Source: Betaproteobacteria bacterium (GTDB taxonomy: Bacteria > Pseudomonadota > Gammaproteobacteria > Burkholderiales > SG8-39). Taken from it: 6,152 bases of DNA. The stretch lies in NCBI GenBank assembly GCA_947467405.1, contig CANIIN010000178.1:1-6152 (forward strand). The letters run 5' to 3'. A model generated the notes under the pieces. That model ran no database searches and was not told the DNA's origin. It saw only the letters and a program-made list of their open reading frames with translations. Position numbers and translations under genes: made by a program. This document shows positions 1 to 4,733 of the stretch, in pieces; within the stretch, counting starts at the first letter, position 1; each line of letters opens with the position of its first letter.

Positions 1-1436
1 GACGCCGCCTTGACGACCTCCATCCAGGCCTGATCGCTTTCCGGTCGCGATTCCACGCGCGTCAATCCCTTGGATTGCATGTACCGCAACAGGCCGGATA
101 CCCATTCGACGTTGTATTCGATGATGCGCGGGATATTGCCCAGTGCGCCCATGGGGCCCATGATCATGAGCAGGTTCGGAAAGCCGGTGTTCTGGAAACC
201 ATGGAAGGTCTTGGCGCCACCGTCCCATTGATCCTTCAGACGGCGGCCACCGGTGCCGCGGATGTCGATCTGGTCAAACGCGCCGGTCATGGCATCGAAA
301 CCGGTGGCGTAGATGATGATGTCGAATTCGAAATTGCGCCCTGCCGTCCTGATCCCGGTCGGCGTGATGCATTCGATCGGCGTCTCGCGCACGTCGACCA
401 GTTCCACGTTGGGCTGGTTGTAGACCTCGAAGTAGCGGGTTTCCAGCGGCACGCGGCGCGTGCCGAAGCCATGATCCTTCGGGATGAGCTTCTCGGCCAC
501 GGCCGGATCCTTCACGCGCTGGCGGATCTTGCCGGCCATGAATTCCGACATCCAGGCATTGGTCTGGCGATTCTTCATGAGATCGCTGAAATTCGCGAAC
601 CAGATGCCGAAACCCGGTTCGCCGTAAAGCCTTTCCCACAGCGCCTCGCGCTCCTCTGCGGACACCTCCGCCCCGAGGCGCGGGTCGGGGTTGTGGATGA
701 AGCCGGAAACGCTGTCGCGGCAGCGCTTGAAAATATCCGGATACGAGGCCTTGATCGCCGCTTGCTGCTCGGGTGTGATCGGACCGTTGTGCAGCGGCGC
801 GCTCCAGTTTGGCGTGCGCTGGAACACCGTCAGGTGCGCCGCCGTCTTGGCCGATTCCTGGATGATCTGGATGCCGGTGGCGCCGGTGCCGATGACGGCC
901 ACGCGCCTGCCTTCGAAGCGCACCGGCTCTTGCGGCCAGTTGGCCGTGTGGCACGACTGTCCGGCGAAGCGTTCGACGCCCTCGATGCGGGGCAGGGTCG
1001 GCACCGACAGGCCGCCCATGCAGGTGATGAGAAACCGCGCGCTCAGCCGCTCGCCGCTTTTCATTGTCAGCAGCCAGGTGCGGGTGTCTTCCTGCCAGTG
1101 GGCGGAGATCACATGGCTGTTGAATTGAATGTCTCGCCGCAGATCGAACTTGTCGGCGACGAAATTGATGTAACGCAGCGTCTCGGGCTGCGGCGCGAAG
1201 TGCTCCGACCAGCTCCATTCCTGGAGCAACTCTTTCGAAAACGAGTAGCCGTAGGTGTAGCTCTCGGAATCGAAGCGGGCGCCGGGATAGCGGTTCCAGT
1301 ACCAGGTGCCGCCGACTTCACCGCCGGCCTCGATGACGCGCACCGACATGCCCAGTTCGCGAACCCGATACAGCTGGTACAGGCCGGCCAGGCCGGCGCC
1401 GATGATGATGACGTCAGTGGTGGCGGGTTGTGTCAT
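1..1436 (-). CDS. Type I Baeyer-Villiger monooxygenase (flavin-containing), 3' end cut by window
   Basis: This is a cytosolic FAD/NADPH enzyme that inserts one oxygen atom next to a ketone carbonyl, giving an ester or lactone. 478 codons are visible with no stop; family members are usually about 500-550 residues, so the C-terminus lies beyond position 1. Motifs seen: FAD Rossmann GAGLAG (13-18); GGTWYWNRYPGARFD (42-56), which fits the N-terminal BVMO fingerprint; the diagnostic FxGxxxHxxxW as FAGQSCHTANW (157-167), followed by P; NADPH Rossmann GTGATG (183-188); FGTRR (324-328), near where the catalytic arginine is expected; ATGFD (377-381). The start is ATG at 1436 with AAGG just upstream; an in-frame stop at 1491 limits any extension. 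A TATATT -10-like hexamer lies at 1501-1506 (read on minus) but has no good -35. The substrate (cyclic ketone, steroid or aryl ketone) cannot be told from motifs. Family call is firm. Confidence 0.95.
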   Translation of the reverse strand, partial: MTQPATTDVIIIGAGLAGLYQLYRVRELGMSVRVIEAGGEVGGTWYWNRYPGARFDSESYTYGYSFSKELLQEWSWSEHFAPQPETLRYINFVADKFDLRRDIQFNSHVISAHWQEDTRTWLLTMKSGERLSARFLITCMGGLSVPTLPRIEGVERFAGQSCHTANWPQEPVRFEGRRVAVIGTGATGIQIIQESAKTAAHLTVFQRTPNWSAPLHNGPITPEQQAAIKASYPDIFKRCRDSVSGFIHNPDPRLGAEVSAEEREALWERLYGEPGFGIWFANFSDLMKNRQTNAWMSEFMAGKIRQRVKDPAVAEKLIPKDHGFGTRRVPLETRYFEVYNQPNVELVDVRETPIECITPTGIRTAGRNFEFDIIIYATGFDAMTGAFDQIDIRGTGGRRLKDQWDGGAKTFHGFQNTGFPNLLMIMGPMGALGNIPRIIEYNVEWVSGLLRYMQSKGLTRVESRPESDQAWMEVVKAA

Positions 1437-1522
1437 TTGGCCTTGTCGCGGTCGGATTGTCGGCGGGAATGAATGCAGGCTGAGCTTGGGTCACGGCGAA
1501 AATATACGCGATGTTCCGCCGG

Positions 1523-1539
1523 CGCGGGCGTGGCCCGCG
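1523..1539. repeat. Perfect hairpin, 7-bp arms
   Basis: CGCGGGC and GCCCGCG are separated by GTG. It lies about 90 bp upstream of the monooxygenase start. No T-run follows on either strand in the right orientation for an intrinsic terminator, so a regulatory site or chance GC palindrome is more likely. Confidence 0.4.
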
Positions 1540-1608
1540 AAAAACGACTCTGGCCATCGGCGAGCCCGGATGTCCGACGAGTTGCACAGTTGTGCTTGAA
1601 GGTGGCCG

Positions 1609-1631
1609 ATTGAATCGGAGAGAGATTCAAT
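1609..1631. repeat. Perfect inverted repeat ATTGAATC-N7-GATTCAAT
   Basis: Two 8-bp arms flank the 7-nt spacer GGAGAGA. The arms are AT-rich in a GC-rich setting, and the spacing suits a dimeric DNA-binding protein. It is about 175 bp upstream of the monooxygenase start, so it could be an operator for that gene. No regulator gene is adjacent in the window. Confidence 0.4.
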
Positions 1632-1671
1632 GCAAGACCGTAGAAGTACCCTTCCATCGAGAAGCTTGGGC

Positions 1672-1744
1672 CGTCGCGTGTCATATGAGGCGATCAGTTC
1701 CGTCATCTCCCGAGTGAAAGAGGGTCCGTGCGGGTTTTCACTCG
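1672..1744 (-). pseudogene. Fragment homologous to the 3' end of ycgR (PilZ protein C-terminus)
   Basis: On the minus strand, 1691-1715 matches 4752-4776 of the intact PilZ gene at 23 of 25 bases in the same orientation. Translated, the fragment reads TREMTELIASYDT against TREITELIESFGT in the intact protein. Just upstream in the same frame is CGSSENP against GCVFLNP. Five extra residues (HGPSF) sit between the two blocks; the DNA for these lies inside a 34-bp inverted repeat. No PilZ core (RxxxR, DxSxxG) is present, and similarity ends after the fragment. The frame stays open from 1769 down to 1491, so a small expressed protein is not excluded, but it lacks a good ribosome binding site. Most likely a leftover of a duplicated or recombined ycgR-like gene. 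Confidence 0.45.
1711..1744. repeat. Perfect inverted repeat CGAGTGAAA-N16-TTTCACTCG
   Basis: Two perfect 9-bp arms at 1711-1719 and 1736-1744 enclose a 16-nt loop, with a possible G-U pair extending the stem by one. It abuts the ycgR-like fragment and interrupts its similarity to the intact gene. Confidence 0.5.
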
Positions 1745-1860
1745 ACCCGCAATCTGATTGACCAGACAACGACCCTGCTGATTACGTGGGTGGGTGGCAC
1801 TGCCGTAGCCTGGTGCTTCTATGTAGATGGATGACGGCGGCAAAAGTCATGACTCTCTTC

Positions 1861-1946
1861 CGTCATTCGCGCGCAGGCGGGGATCCAGTGTCTTTTGTTT
1901 CCCCTTGCTGGATACCCGCTCATTTTCGACCATGCGCGGGATGACG
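1861..1946. repeat. Dispersed palindromic repeat, copy 1 (GTCATTCCCGC family, degenerate)
   Basis: The left arm begins CGTCATTC and ends GGGGATCCAG (1861-1888). The right arm runs from CTGGATACCCGC to GCGGGATGACG (1908-1946) and is its inverted counterpart with about 11 extra bases. An AT-rich centre (TCTTTTGTTTC) separates them. This is the general plan of copy 2 at 5959-6053. The pattern resembles the ATTCCC-N8-GGGAAT repeats (dRS3-like) spread through intergenic regions of many beta- and gammaproteobacteria. A further ATGACGG at 1831-1837 is inverted relative to CCGTCAT at 1860-1866 and may be a relic of another end. Confidence 0.7.
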
Positions 1947-2043
1947 AACTATTGTCACGCATCGCACATTGTCAGGGGAGAATGCCTTGTAGAGCAGCGC
2001 CGGATAGCCTTCTACAGGCAGTGGCCGATGCCGGCGTACATCC

Positions 2044-2074
2044 AAAATAAATGCGCCGACACATGGTTGCGGCG
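2044..2074 (-). terminator. Intrinsic terminator of the toxin-antitoxin operon
   Basis: Read on the minus strand, about 34 nt after the antitoxin stop, CGCCG (2070-2074) pairs with CGGCG (2054-2058). An inner CA/TG pairing and a one-base bulge extend the stem, and the broken T-run ATTTATTTT follows. The surrounding 33 bases are 28/33 identical to the stronger terminator at 3561-3593. Confidence 0.6.
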
Positions 2075-2107
2075 GGGCGAAGAACGCTCAGGCGATTGGA
2101 AGATTGA

Positions 2108-2407
2108 TCAGGTACGGCCAGCCTGGGCATGCAATGTCAAACCCAGCGCCCCGATGACCTTGAGGATGGTGTCGAAGCCCGGACTGCGCTCCCCGGAAAG
2201 CGCTTTGTACAGGCTCTCCCGGGAAAGGCCGGCGTCCTTCGCAACCTGCGACATGCCCTTTGCGCGAGCGATATCGCCAAGCGCCTTGGCAATGAATGCC
2301 GCATCGCCGTTGGCTTCTTCGAAGCAGGCTTCAAGGTAGGCCGCCATTTCTTCCGGTGTTCTGAGGTGCTCGGCCACGTCGTAGCGGGTGGTGGTGACTT
2401 TGGTCAT
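2108..2407 (-). CDS. Antitoxin of HI1419/HI1420-type TA module (HTH addiction-module antidote)
   Basis: This 99-residue protein neutralises the toxin encoded just upstream and probably represses the shared promoter. The N-terminal part, MTKVTTTRYDVAEHLRTPEE then MAAYLEACFE, is typical of the 'probable addiction module antidote protein' family (HI1420-like), which normally spans about 95-105 residues. A helix-turn-helix of Cro/C1 type covers roughly residues 50-72 (GMSQVAKDAGLSRESLYKAL), followed by the conserved block GFDTILKVIGALGL (77-90). The start ATG at 2407 overlaps the toxin stop as ATGA, which implies translational coupling. It is the second gene of the operon, an inverted order compared with relBE. 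Predicted intact and functional. Confidence 0.93.
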   Translation of the reverse strand: MTKVTTTRYDVAEHLRTPEEMAAYLEACFEEANGDAAFIAKALGDIARAKGMSQVAKDAGLSRESLYKALSGERSPGFDTILKVIGALGLTLHAQAGRT

Positions 2408-2709
2408 TGGGGCTTCTCCGAAAGAATGCGCGCGAACCGCAACGCCATCTTGATATCTTTGGCTTGAGTGTTTTTGTCTCCGCCGGCCAGAAGGATGATT
2501 AATTCATGCCCGCGTTTCTTGAAATACACCCGATAGCCCGGTCCATAGTCGATTCGCAATTCCGAAACCCCCTCGCCAACTGGCGTGACATCACCAGGGT
2601 TTCCTGCGGCCAGTCGCTCTATTCGGGCCTGAATGCGGGCTCTGCCTTGAATGTCACGCAGGTCATCAAGCCATTGAATGAAGACTTCGGTCTTGCGAAC
2701 CTCGATCAT
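2404..2709 (-). CDS. Toxin of HI1419/HI1420-type TA module (RelE/HigB-like, Gp49 family)
   Basis: This 101-residue protein belongs to the RelE/ParE-fold 'addiction module killer protein' family (HI1419-like). Such toxins are thought to act as ribosome-associated mRNA interferases; the activity here is inferred from the family. Recognisable blocks are MIEVRKTEVFIQWLDDLRD (1-19), RARIQARIERLAAGNPGDV (23-41), GEGVSELRIDYGPGYRVYF (45-63) and the C-terminal ILLAGGDKNTQAKDI (72-86). Length and both ends match the family, so the ATG at 2709 is well supported even though no Shine-Dalgarno precedes it. The -10 element lies so close that the transcript probably begins at or next to this ATG. The antitoxin follows with a 4-bp overlap. 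No frameshift or missing block is seen. Confidence 0.94.
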   Translation of the reverse strand: MIEVRKTEVFIQWLDDLRDIQGRARIQARIERLAAGNPGDVTPVGEGVSELRIDYGPGYRVYFKKRGHELIILLAGGDKNTQAKDIKMALRFARILSEKPQ

Positions 2710-2715
2710 GAGGGG

Positions 2716-2744
2716 ACTGTATCCGCATGGCTACACCATGTCAA
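2716..2744 (-). promoter_or_regulatory. Sigma-70 promoter of the TA operon
   Basis: On the minus strand TTGACA (2739-2744, perfect -35) is followed by 17 bp and TACAGT (2716-2721, 4/6 match to the -10 consensus). Seven bases beyond the -10 is position 2709, the A of the toxin ATG, so the mRNA is probably leaderless. Confidence 0.8.
2726..2740. promoter_or_regulatory. Operator-like palindrome inside the TA promoter
   Basis: CATGG-N5-CCATG is a perfect 5-bp-arm inverted repeat in the spacer, overlapping the end of the -35. A protein bound here would block RNA polymerase. By analogy with TA autoregulation, the antitoxin or the TA complex is the likely ligand. Confidence 0.55.
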
Positions 2745-2804
2745 GCCGACCGCAATGCGATAGATCTCTGCTCTTTCAAGATTCCTGCGGCAGTCCCAGC
2801 GGCT

Positions 2805-3203
2805 TCAGTGTTCGTCTCCGCTTTGGAGGTACTCTTCGAAGCCCTCGCGTGCCTCGCCAATCACTGGGAGAAGGTCGACTTCCGGCATGTTGACCACCTC
2901 GATTCCGAGTTTTTTCGCCGCAGTCGCCAGGTGCGTCGCGAACTGGCCGTGGGGCAGGATGAGCCGGGCAGGGTACGTCTGATGGTGAGCCCAGGCCTGC
3001 TTGAGCAGGCGTCGGGCTTCCAGTTGGGAAGGCTCTATTTTGTTGGTTGCGGGGATCAGCGTTGAGCTCAGCATGAAGCAGCTCGCGGCATCCATGAGCG
3101 AAACGCAGTTGAAATCGCCATCGAGATCGGTCTTGACCGGTGTGGAGTTCAGTTGGAAGGCGATCCAGGCTTCGTTGACATCGAACTGGTTGGGATGGAG
3201 CAC
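2805..3203 (-). CDS. Hypothetical protein, 132 aa, apparently soluble
   Basis: I cannot assign a function. The start is GTG at 3203, supported by AGAGGA six bases upstream (3210-3215). Visible features are an N-terminal part of beta-strand character (AWIAFQLNSTPVKTDLDGDF, 12-31), the block SLMDAASCFMLSSTLIP (35-51), a helical, charged stretch (SQLEARRLLKQAWAHHQ, 59-75), and an alternating beta/alpha C-terminal half: ARLILPHGQFATHLATAAKK, then LGIEVVNMPEVDLLPVIGEA (99-118). There is no signal peptide or membrane segment. The two-part layout suggests a conserved small domain family rather than random coding, and the ending IGEAREGF looks like a conserved tail. It lies 95 bp upstream of the TA toxin on the same strand but the TA has its own promoter. 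A direct repeat GTGTCA (3232-3237 and 3243-3248, 11-bp period) upstream could be regulatory. Confidence 0.8.
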   Translation of the reverse strand: MLHPNQFDVNEAWIAFQLNSTPVKTDLDGDFNCVSLMDAASCFMLSSTLIPATNKIEPSQLEARRLLKQAWAHHQTYPARLILPHGQFATHLATAAKKLGIEVVNMPEVDLLPVIGEAREGFEEYLQSGDEH

Positions 3204-3308
3204 GGCGGGTCCTCTTCGAAAGGTGAGGGAAGTGTCACGCTTGTGTCAGGGCTGACTTGGAAGAATCTTTCCGTCTTTGGCGAGGCGTTGTGCAGAGATC
3301 CGGCTTCG

Positions 3309-3464
3309 CTACTTGCCGGCTACAGCCAACAATGCCTTGGGGTTCGTCTGCGCGATATTGAGCAAGGTGCGTGCCTTGCCGCTCGGCTGCTTGCGCCCCT
3401 GCTCGCATCCCTGCAGCGAGTCCCGCCGCTTGGCACCGGCGAGTGGTTTGGCTTTCGATGACAC
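3309..3464 (-). pseudogene. Remnant of an HTH antitoxin with the central HTH deleted
   Basis: A 51-codon frame opens with GTG at 3464, seven bases after a perfect AAGGAG (3472-3477), and stops with TAG at 3309-3311. It begins VSSKAKPLAGAKRRDSLQ, as many HigA/NadS-type antitoxins do, and passes directly into GCEQGRKQPSGKARTLL and NIAQTNPKALLAVAGK. The latter is the family's end after the recognition helix, where intact proteins read roughly WEQGRRxPSGxARxLLxIA. The roughly 40 or more residues that normally carry the first HTH helices are missing, and the conserved Trp is Cys. I see an in-frame internal deletion. The strong ribosome binding site means a short peptide may still be made. A matching toxin is not recognisable upstream; a C-terminal RAELKEI in another frame at about 3470-3490 is only a hint of one. 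Confidence 0.6.
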
Positions 3465-3499
3465 GGCGAATCTCCTTCAGTTCGGCACGCGTCCGCACG

Positions 3500-3516
3500 A
3501 TACGCCGGCGGCGTAT
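3500..3516. promoter_or_regulatory. Perfect palindrome ATACGCC-N3-GGCGTAT
   Basis: Two perfect 7-bp arms with a 3-bp centre lie 36 bp upstream of the antitoxin remnant. On the minus strand the outer arm contains TATACG (3512-3517), a possible -10 element. This is likely a former or current operator. Confidence 0.5.
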
Positions 3517-3518
3517 AG

Positions 3519-3536
3519 AAGTCCATTTGGGGACTT
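3519..3536. promoter_or_regulatory. Perfect palindrome AAGTCC-N6-GGACTT
   Basis: Two 6-bp arms are separated by ATTTGG, only two bases from the neighbouring 17-bp palindrome. The pair precedes the antitoxin remnant, as TA operators precede their operons. No good -35 hexamer is seen. Confidence 0.45.
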
Positions 3537-3556
3537 TAGCCCGCGAGGATCCCCCC

Positions 3557-3589
3557 AAAAAAATACCCCGGCGCATGGCTGCGGCGGGG
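3557..3589 (-). terminator. Strong intrinsic terminator, minus strand, with no clear gene upstream
   Basis: On the minus strand CCCCG-C-CGCA pairs with TGCG-C-CGGGG (9 pairs, one C/C mismatch, loop GCCA), followed by TATTTTTTT. It is 28/33 identical to the TA terminator region at 2049-2081. The only open frame it could serve is the small ORF at 3768-3926, over 170 bp away, so it may be the end of a lost gene or of a small RNA. Confidence 0.8.
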
Positions 3590-3594
3590 CGAAA

Positions 3595-3629
3595 GCTTAG
3601 GAGAGGAGGAGGTTCGGATGCTCCTAAGC
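3595..3629. repeat. Perfect inverted repeat GCTTAGGAG-N17-CTCCTAAGC
   Basis: Two 9-bp arms enclose a purine-rich 17-nt loop (AGGAGGAGG on the plus strand). On the minus strand this stem-loop sits directly before the terminator at 3557-3589, so a transcript through here would end in two consecutive hairpins. Confidence 0.55.
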
Positions 3630-3767
3630 ACAATCAAATAGTACGTTTGCCCGATCCAATTGGATCCGTGAAACAGAGCCCGTTTTACCCGCTAATTCCG
3701 GCTCAGGGGTTGGGGTGCCTTCTGATCAGCCAGTCGGCCTGGGTGGGCGCAGGCATGTTGACCTGCA
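3630..3767. other. Non-coding spacer with a 14-bp perfect palindrome
   Basis: GATCCAATTGGATC at 3653-3666 is fully self-complementary. TACTAT at 3638-3643 on the minus strand could be a -10 element but has no -35. No gene is recognised. A TTGACC on the plus strand at 3758 has no partner -10. Confidence 0.4.
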
Positions 3768-3926
3768 CTATGACTGAAACCAGCGCGCAGAAAGTCCGGT
3801 TTTTCGCTTCATGCGGTGACCTAACGCCGCCATGGCAAAACCGACGCCGAAGTATGTCCACATCAGCACGTCCACCAAGACCGGCGGCGCAATCCACTTA
3901 GTGTGGCTATACGGAGCATGTATCAT
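3768..3926 (-). CDS. Possible 52-aa single-pass membrane protein (uncertain)
   Basis: A minus-strand frame from ATG 3926 to TAG 3768 encodes MIHAPYSHTKWIAPPVLVDV, then LMWTYFGVGFAMAALG, a hydrophobic stretch long enough to cross the membrane (about residues 11-36). A basic segment HRMKRKTGLSAR follows, and the end is WFQS. This hydrophobic-then-positive arrangement fits a small inner-membrane protein with a cytoplasmic C-terminus, or the surviving tail of a larger membrane protein. Against it: no Shine-Dalgarno is seen, it is shorter than most gene callers accept, and its start lies only 15 bp from the divergent SapC start, leaving no room for two promoters. It could be read into the terminator at 3557-3589. 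I recognise no family. Confidence 0.3.
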   Translation of the reverse strand: MIHAPYSHTKWIAPPVLVDVLMWTYFGVGFAMAALGHRMKRKTGLSARWFQS

Positions 3927-3941
3927 CGTTGGGATATCGAT

Positions 3942-4733
3942 ATGCAAGGTTCCCAGGAGATGTCTCTACCGACCGCCCCTCCCTACGGCTTTCAGGAAAT
4001 TGTTCCGCTGGACAGGTCGCATCGGATCGATCTGCCCCAAGGTCGATCCTTGCCGCCGGTATTTCACTCGATGAATCCCTTGCCGGTCAGTTTTGACGAA
4101 TTTGCCGTCGCATCCCGCGATTATCCCCTGGTGTTCACCAGCGCTGATCAGGGCAGAACCTTCACCCCCGTGCTGGTGACAGGGCTCGCCAACAACAATA
4201 ATCTTTTTGTGATGTGGGACAAATCCTGGGACCGTCGCGTTTACCTTCCTGCATACGTGCGGTGCTATCCGTTCTGCGTCGTGGCTGGGCCGGTCGATGG
4301 GCGGGGGGCGACGGAACGGGTCATTTGTATCGAAAGACGCGCGATCCATGAAACGGGAGTGCCATTGTTTGACGGCAATGGAAACCCCACGGCGGTCTGG
4401 GAGCCGTTGCAGAAGCTGCTGATCGCCTGCGACGCGGACAGGCTGCGTACCGAGGGAATGTGCCGGCACCTGGCAGAACTCCAGCTATTGGAACTTTTCA
4501 GCGCGCAGGTCCAACCTGCCATCGGTGCGCCAGTTCAGCTGTCAGGCATGTACCGCGTCAGCGAGAGCAGGCTCAACCAGCTCGACGGCTCGGTGCTCAG
4601 GGGGCTCGCGCAGAACGGCGTACTTGGCCGGATTTATGCGCACCTGATGTCGTTGGAAAACTTCCAGCGTCTGCTTTCTCGCAGCCAGGCACACATCAAC
4701 CGGAATTCTGCAGTCAGGCCTGGGTCGGAATGA
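3942..4733 (+). CDS. SapC-family protein
   Basis: This 263-residue protein belongs to the proteobacterial SapC family (PF07277), named after an S-layer-associated gene and unrelated to the SapABCDF peptide transporter; its biochemical role is unknown. Counting from the ATG at 3942, family features are QEIVPLDRSHR (18-28), DYPLVFTS (60-67), the block NNNLFVMWDKSWDRRVYLPA (85-104) followed by YVRCYPFCVV, and the C-terminal YRVSESRLNQLDGSVL (204-219) with GRIYAHLMSLENFQRLL (229-245). No signal peptide or membrane segment is seen. The start is uncertain: GTG 3903, ATG 3918, ATG 3942 (GGGA seven bases upstream) and ATG 3960 (AAGG ten bases upstream) are all in frame. Family N-termini favour the last two. 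The stop lies 20 bp inside the 3' end of the convergent ycgR-like gene, with no terminator between them. Confidence 0.88.
   Translation: MQGSQEMSLPTAPPYGFQEIVPLDRSHRIDLPQGRSLPPVFHSMNPLPVSFDEFAVASRDYPLVFTSADQGRTFTPVLVTGLANNNNLFVMWDKSWDRRVYLPAYVRCYPFCVVAGPVDGRGATERVICIERRAIHETGVPLFDGNGNPTAVWEPLQKLLIACDADRLRTEGMCRHLAELQLLELFSAQVQPAIGAPVQLSGMYRVSESRLNQLDGSVLRGLAQNGVLGRIYAHLMSLENFQRLLSRSQAHINRNSAVRPGSE

Larger units (their letters stand above)
1437..2043. other. Intergenic stretch rich in hairpins and gene debris
   Basis: No convincing complete gene is seen on either strand. Open frames here (for example minus 1491-1769) lack a recognisable family and a good ribosome binding site. The stretch holds three perfect inverted repeats (1523-1539, 1609-1631, 1711-1744), a ycgR-like 3' fragment around 1672-1744 and a palindromic repeat at 1861-1946. 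There is also a weak inverted pair TGTAGA/TCTACA at 1988-1993 and 2011-2016. The promoter of the monooxygenase must lie in its left part; the only candidate seen is TATATT at 1501-1506 on the minus strand. A short plus-strand frame ending near 1832 encodes a hydrophobic stretch (LLITWVGGTAVAWCFYV), which may be a degraded membrane-protein end or chance. Confidence 0.6.

Noticed and set aside
75..1472. 465-codon plus-strand open frame
   Set aside because: It is antisense to the monooxygenase, whose motifs are unmistakable on the minus strand. The plus-strand product is His/Asp/Arg-rich with no family, as expected for a GC-rich shadow frame.
1827..2339. 170-codon plus-strand frame
   Set aside because: It runs across a palindromic repeat and then antisense to the antitoxin; no family is recognised and no ribosome binding site is seen.
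3235..3633. 132-codon minus-strand frame over the antitoxin remnant
   Set aside because: The frame with antitoxin similarity and a perfect ribosome binding site is a different one (3309-3464). This longer frame also passes through the terminator and reads as low-complexity Arg/Ala.
3618..3641. Seven-codon leader-like frame MLLSTIK with AGGAGG upstream, plus strand
   Set aside because: Start and ribosome binding site lie in a hairpin loop, which is suggestive, but nothing lies directly downstream for it to control and such frames arise easily by chance.
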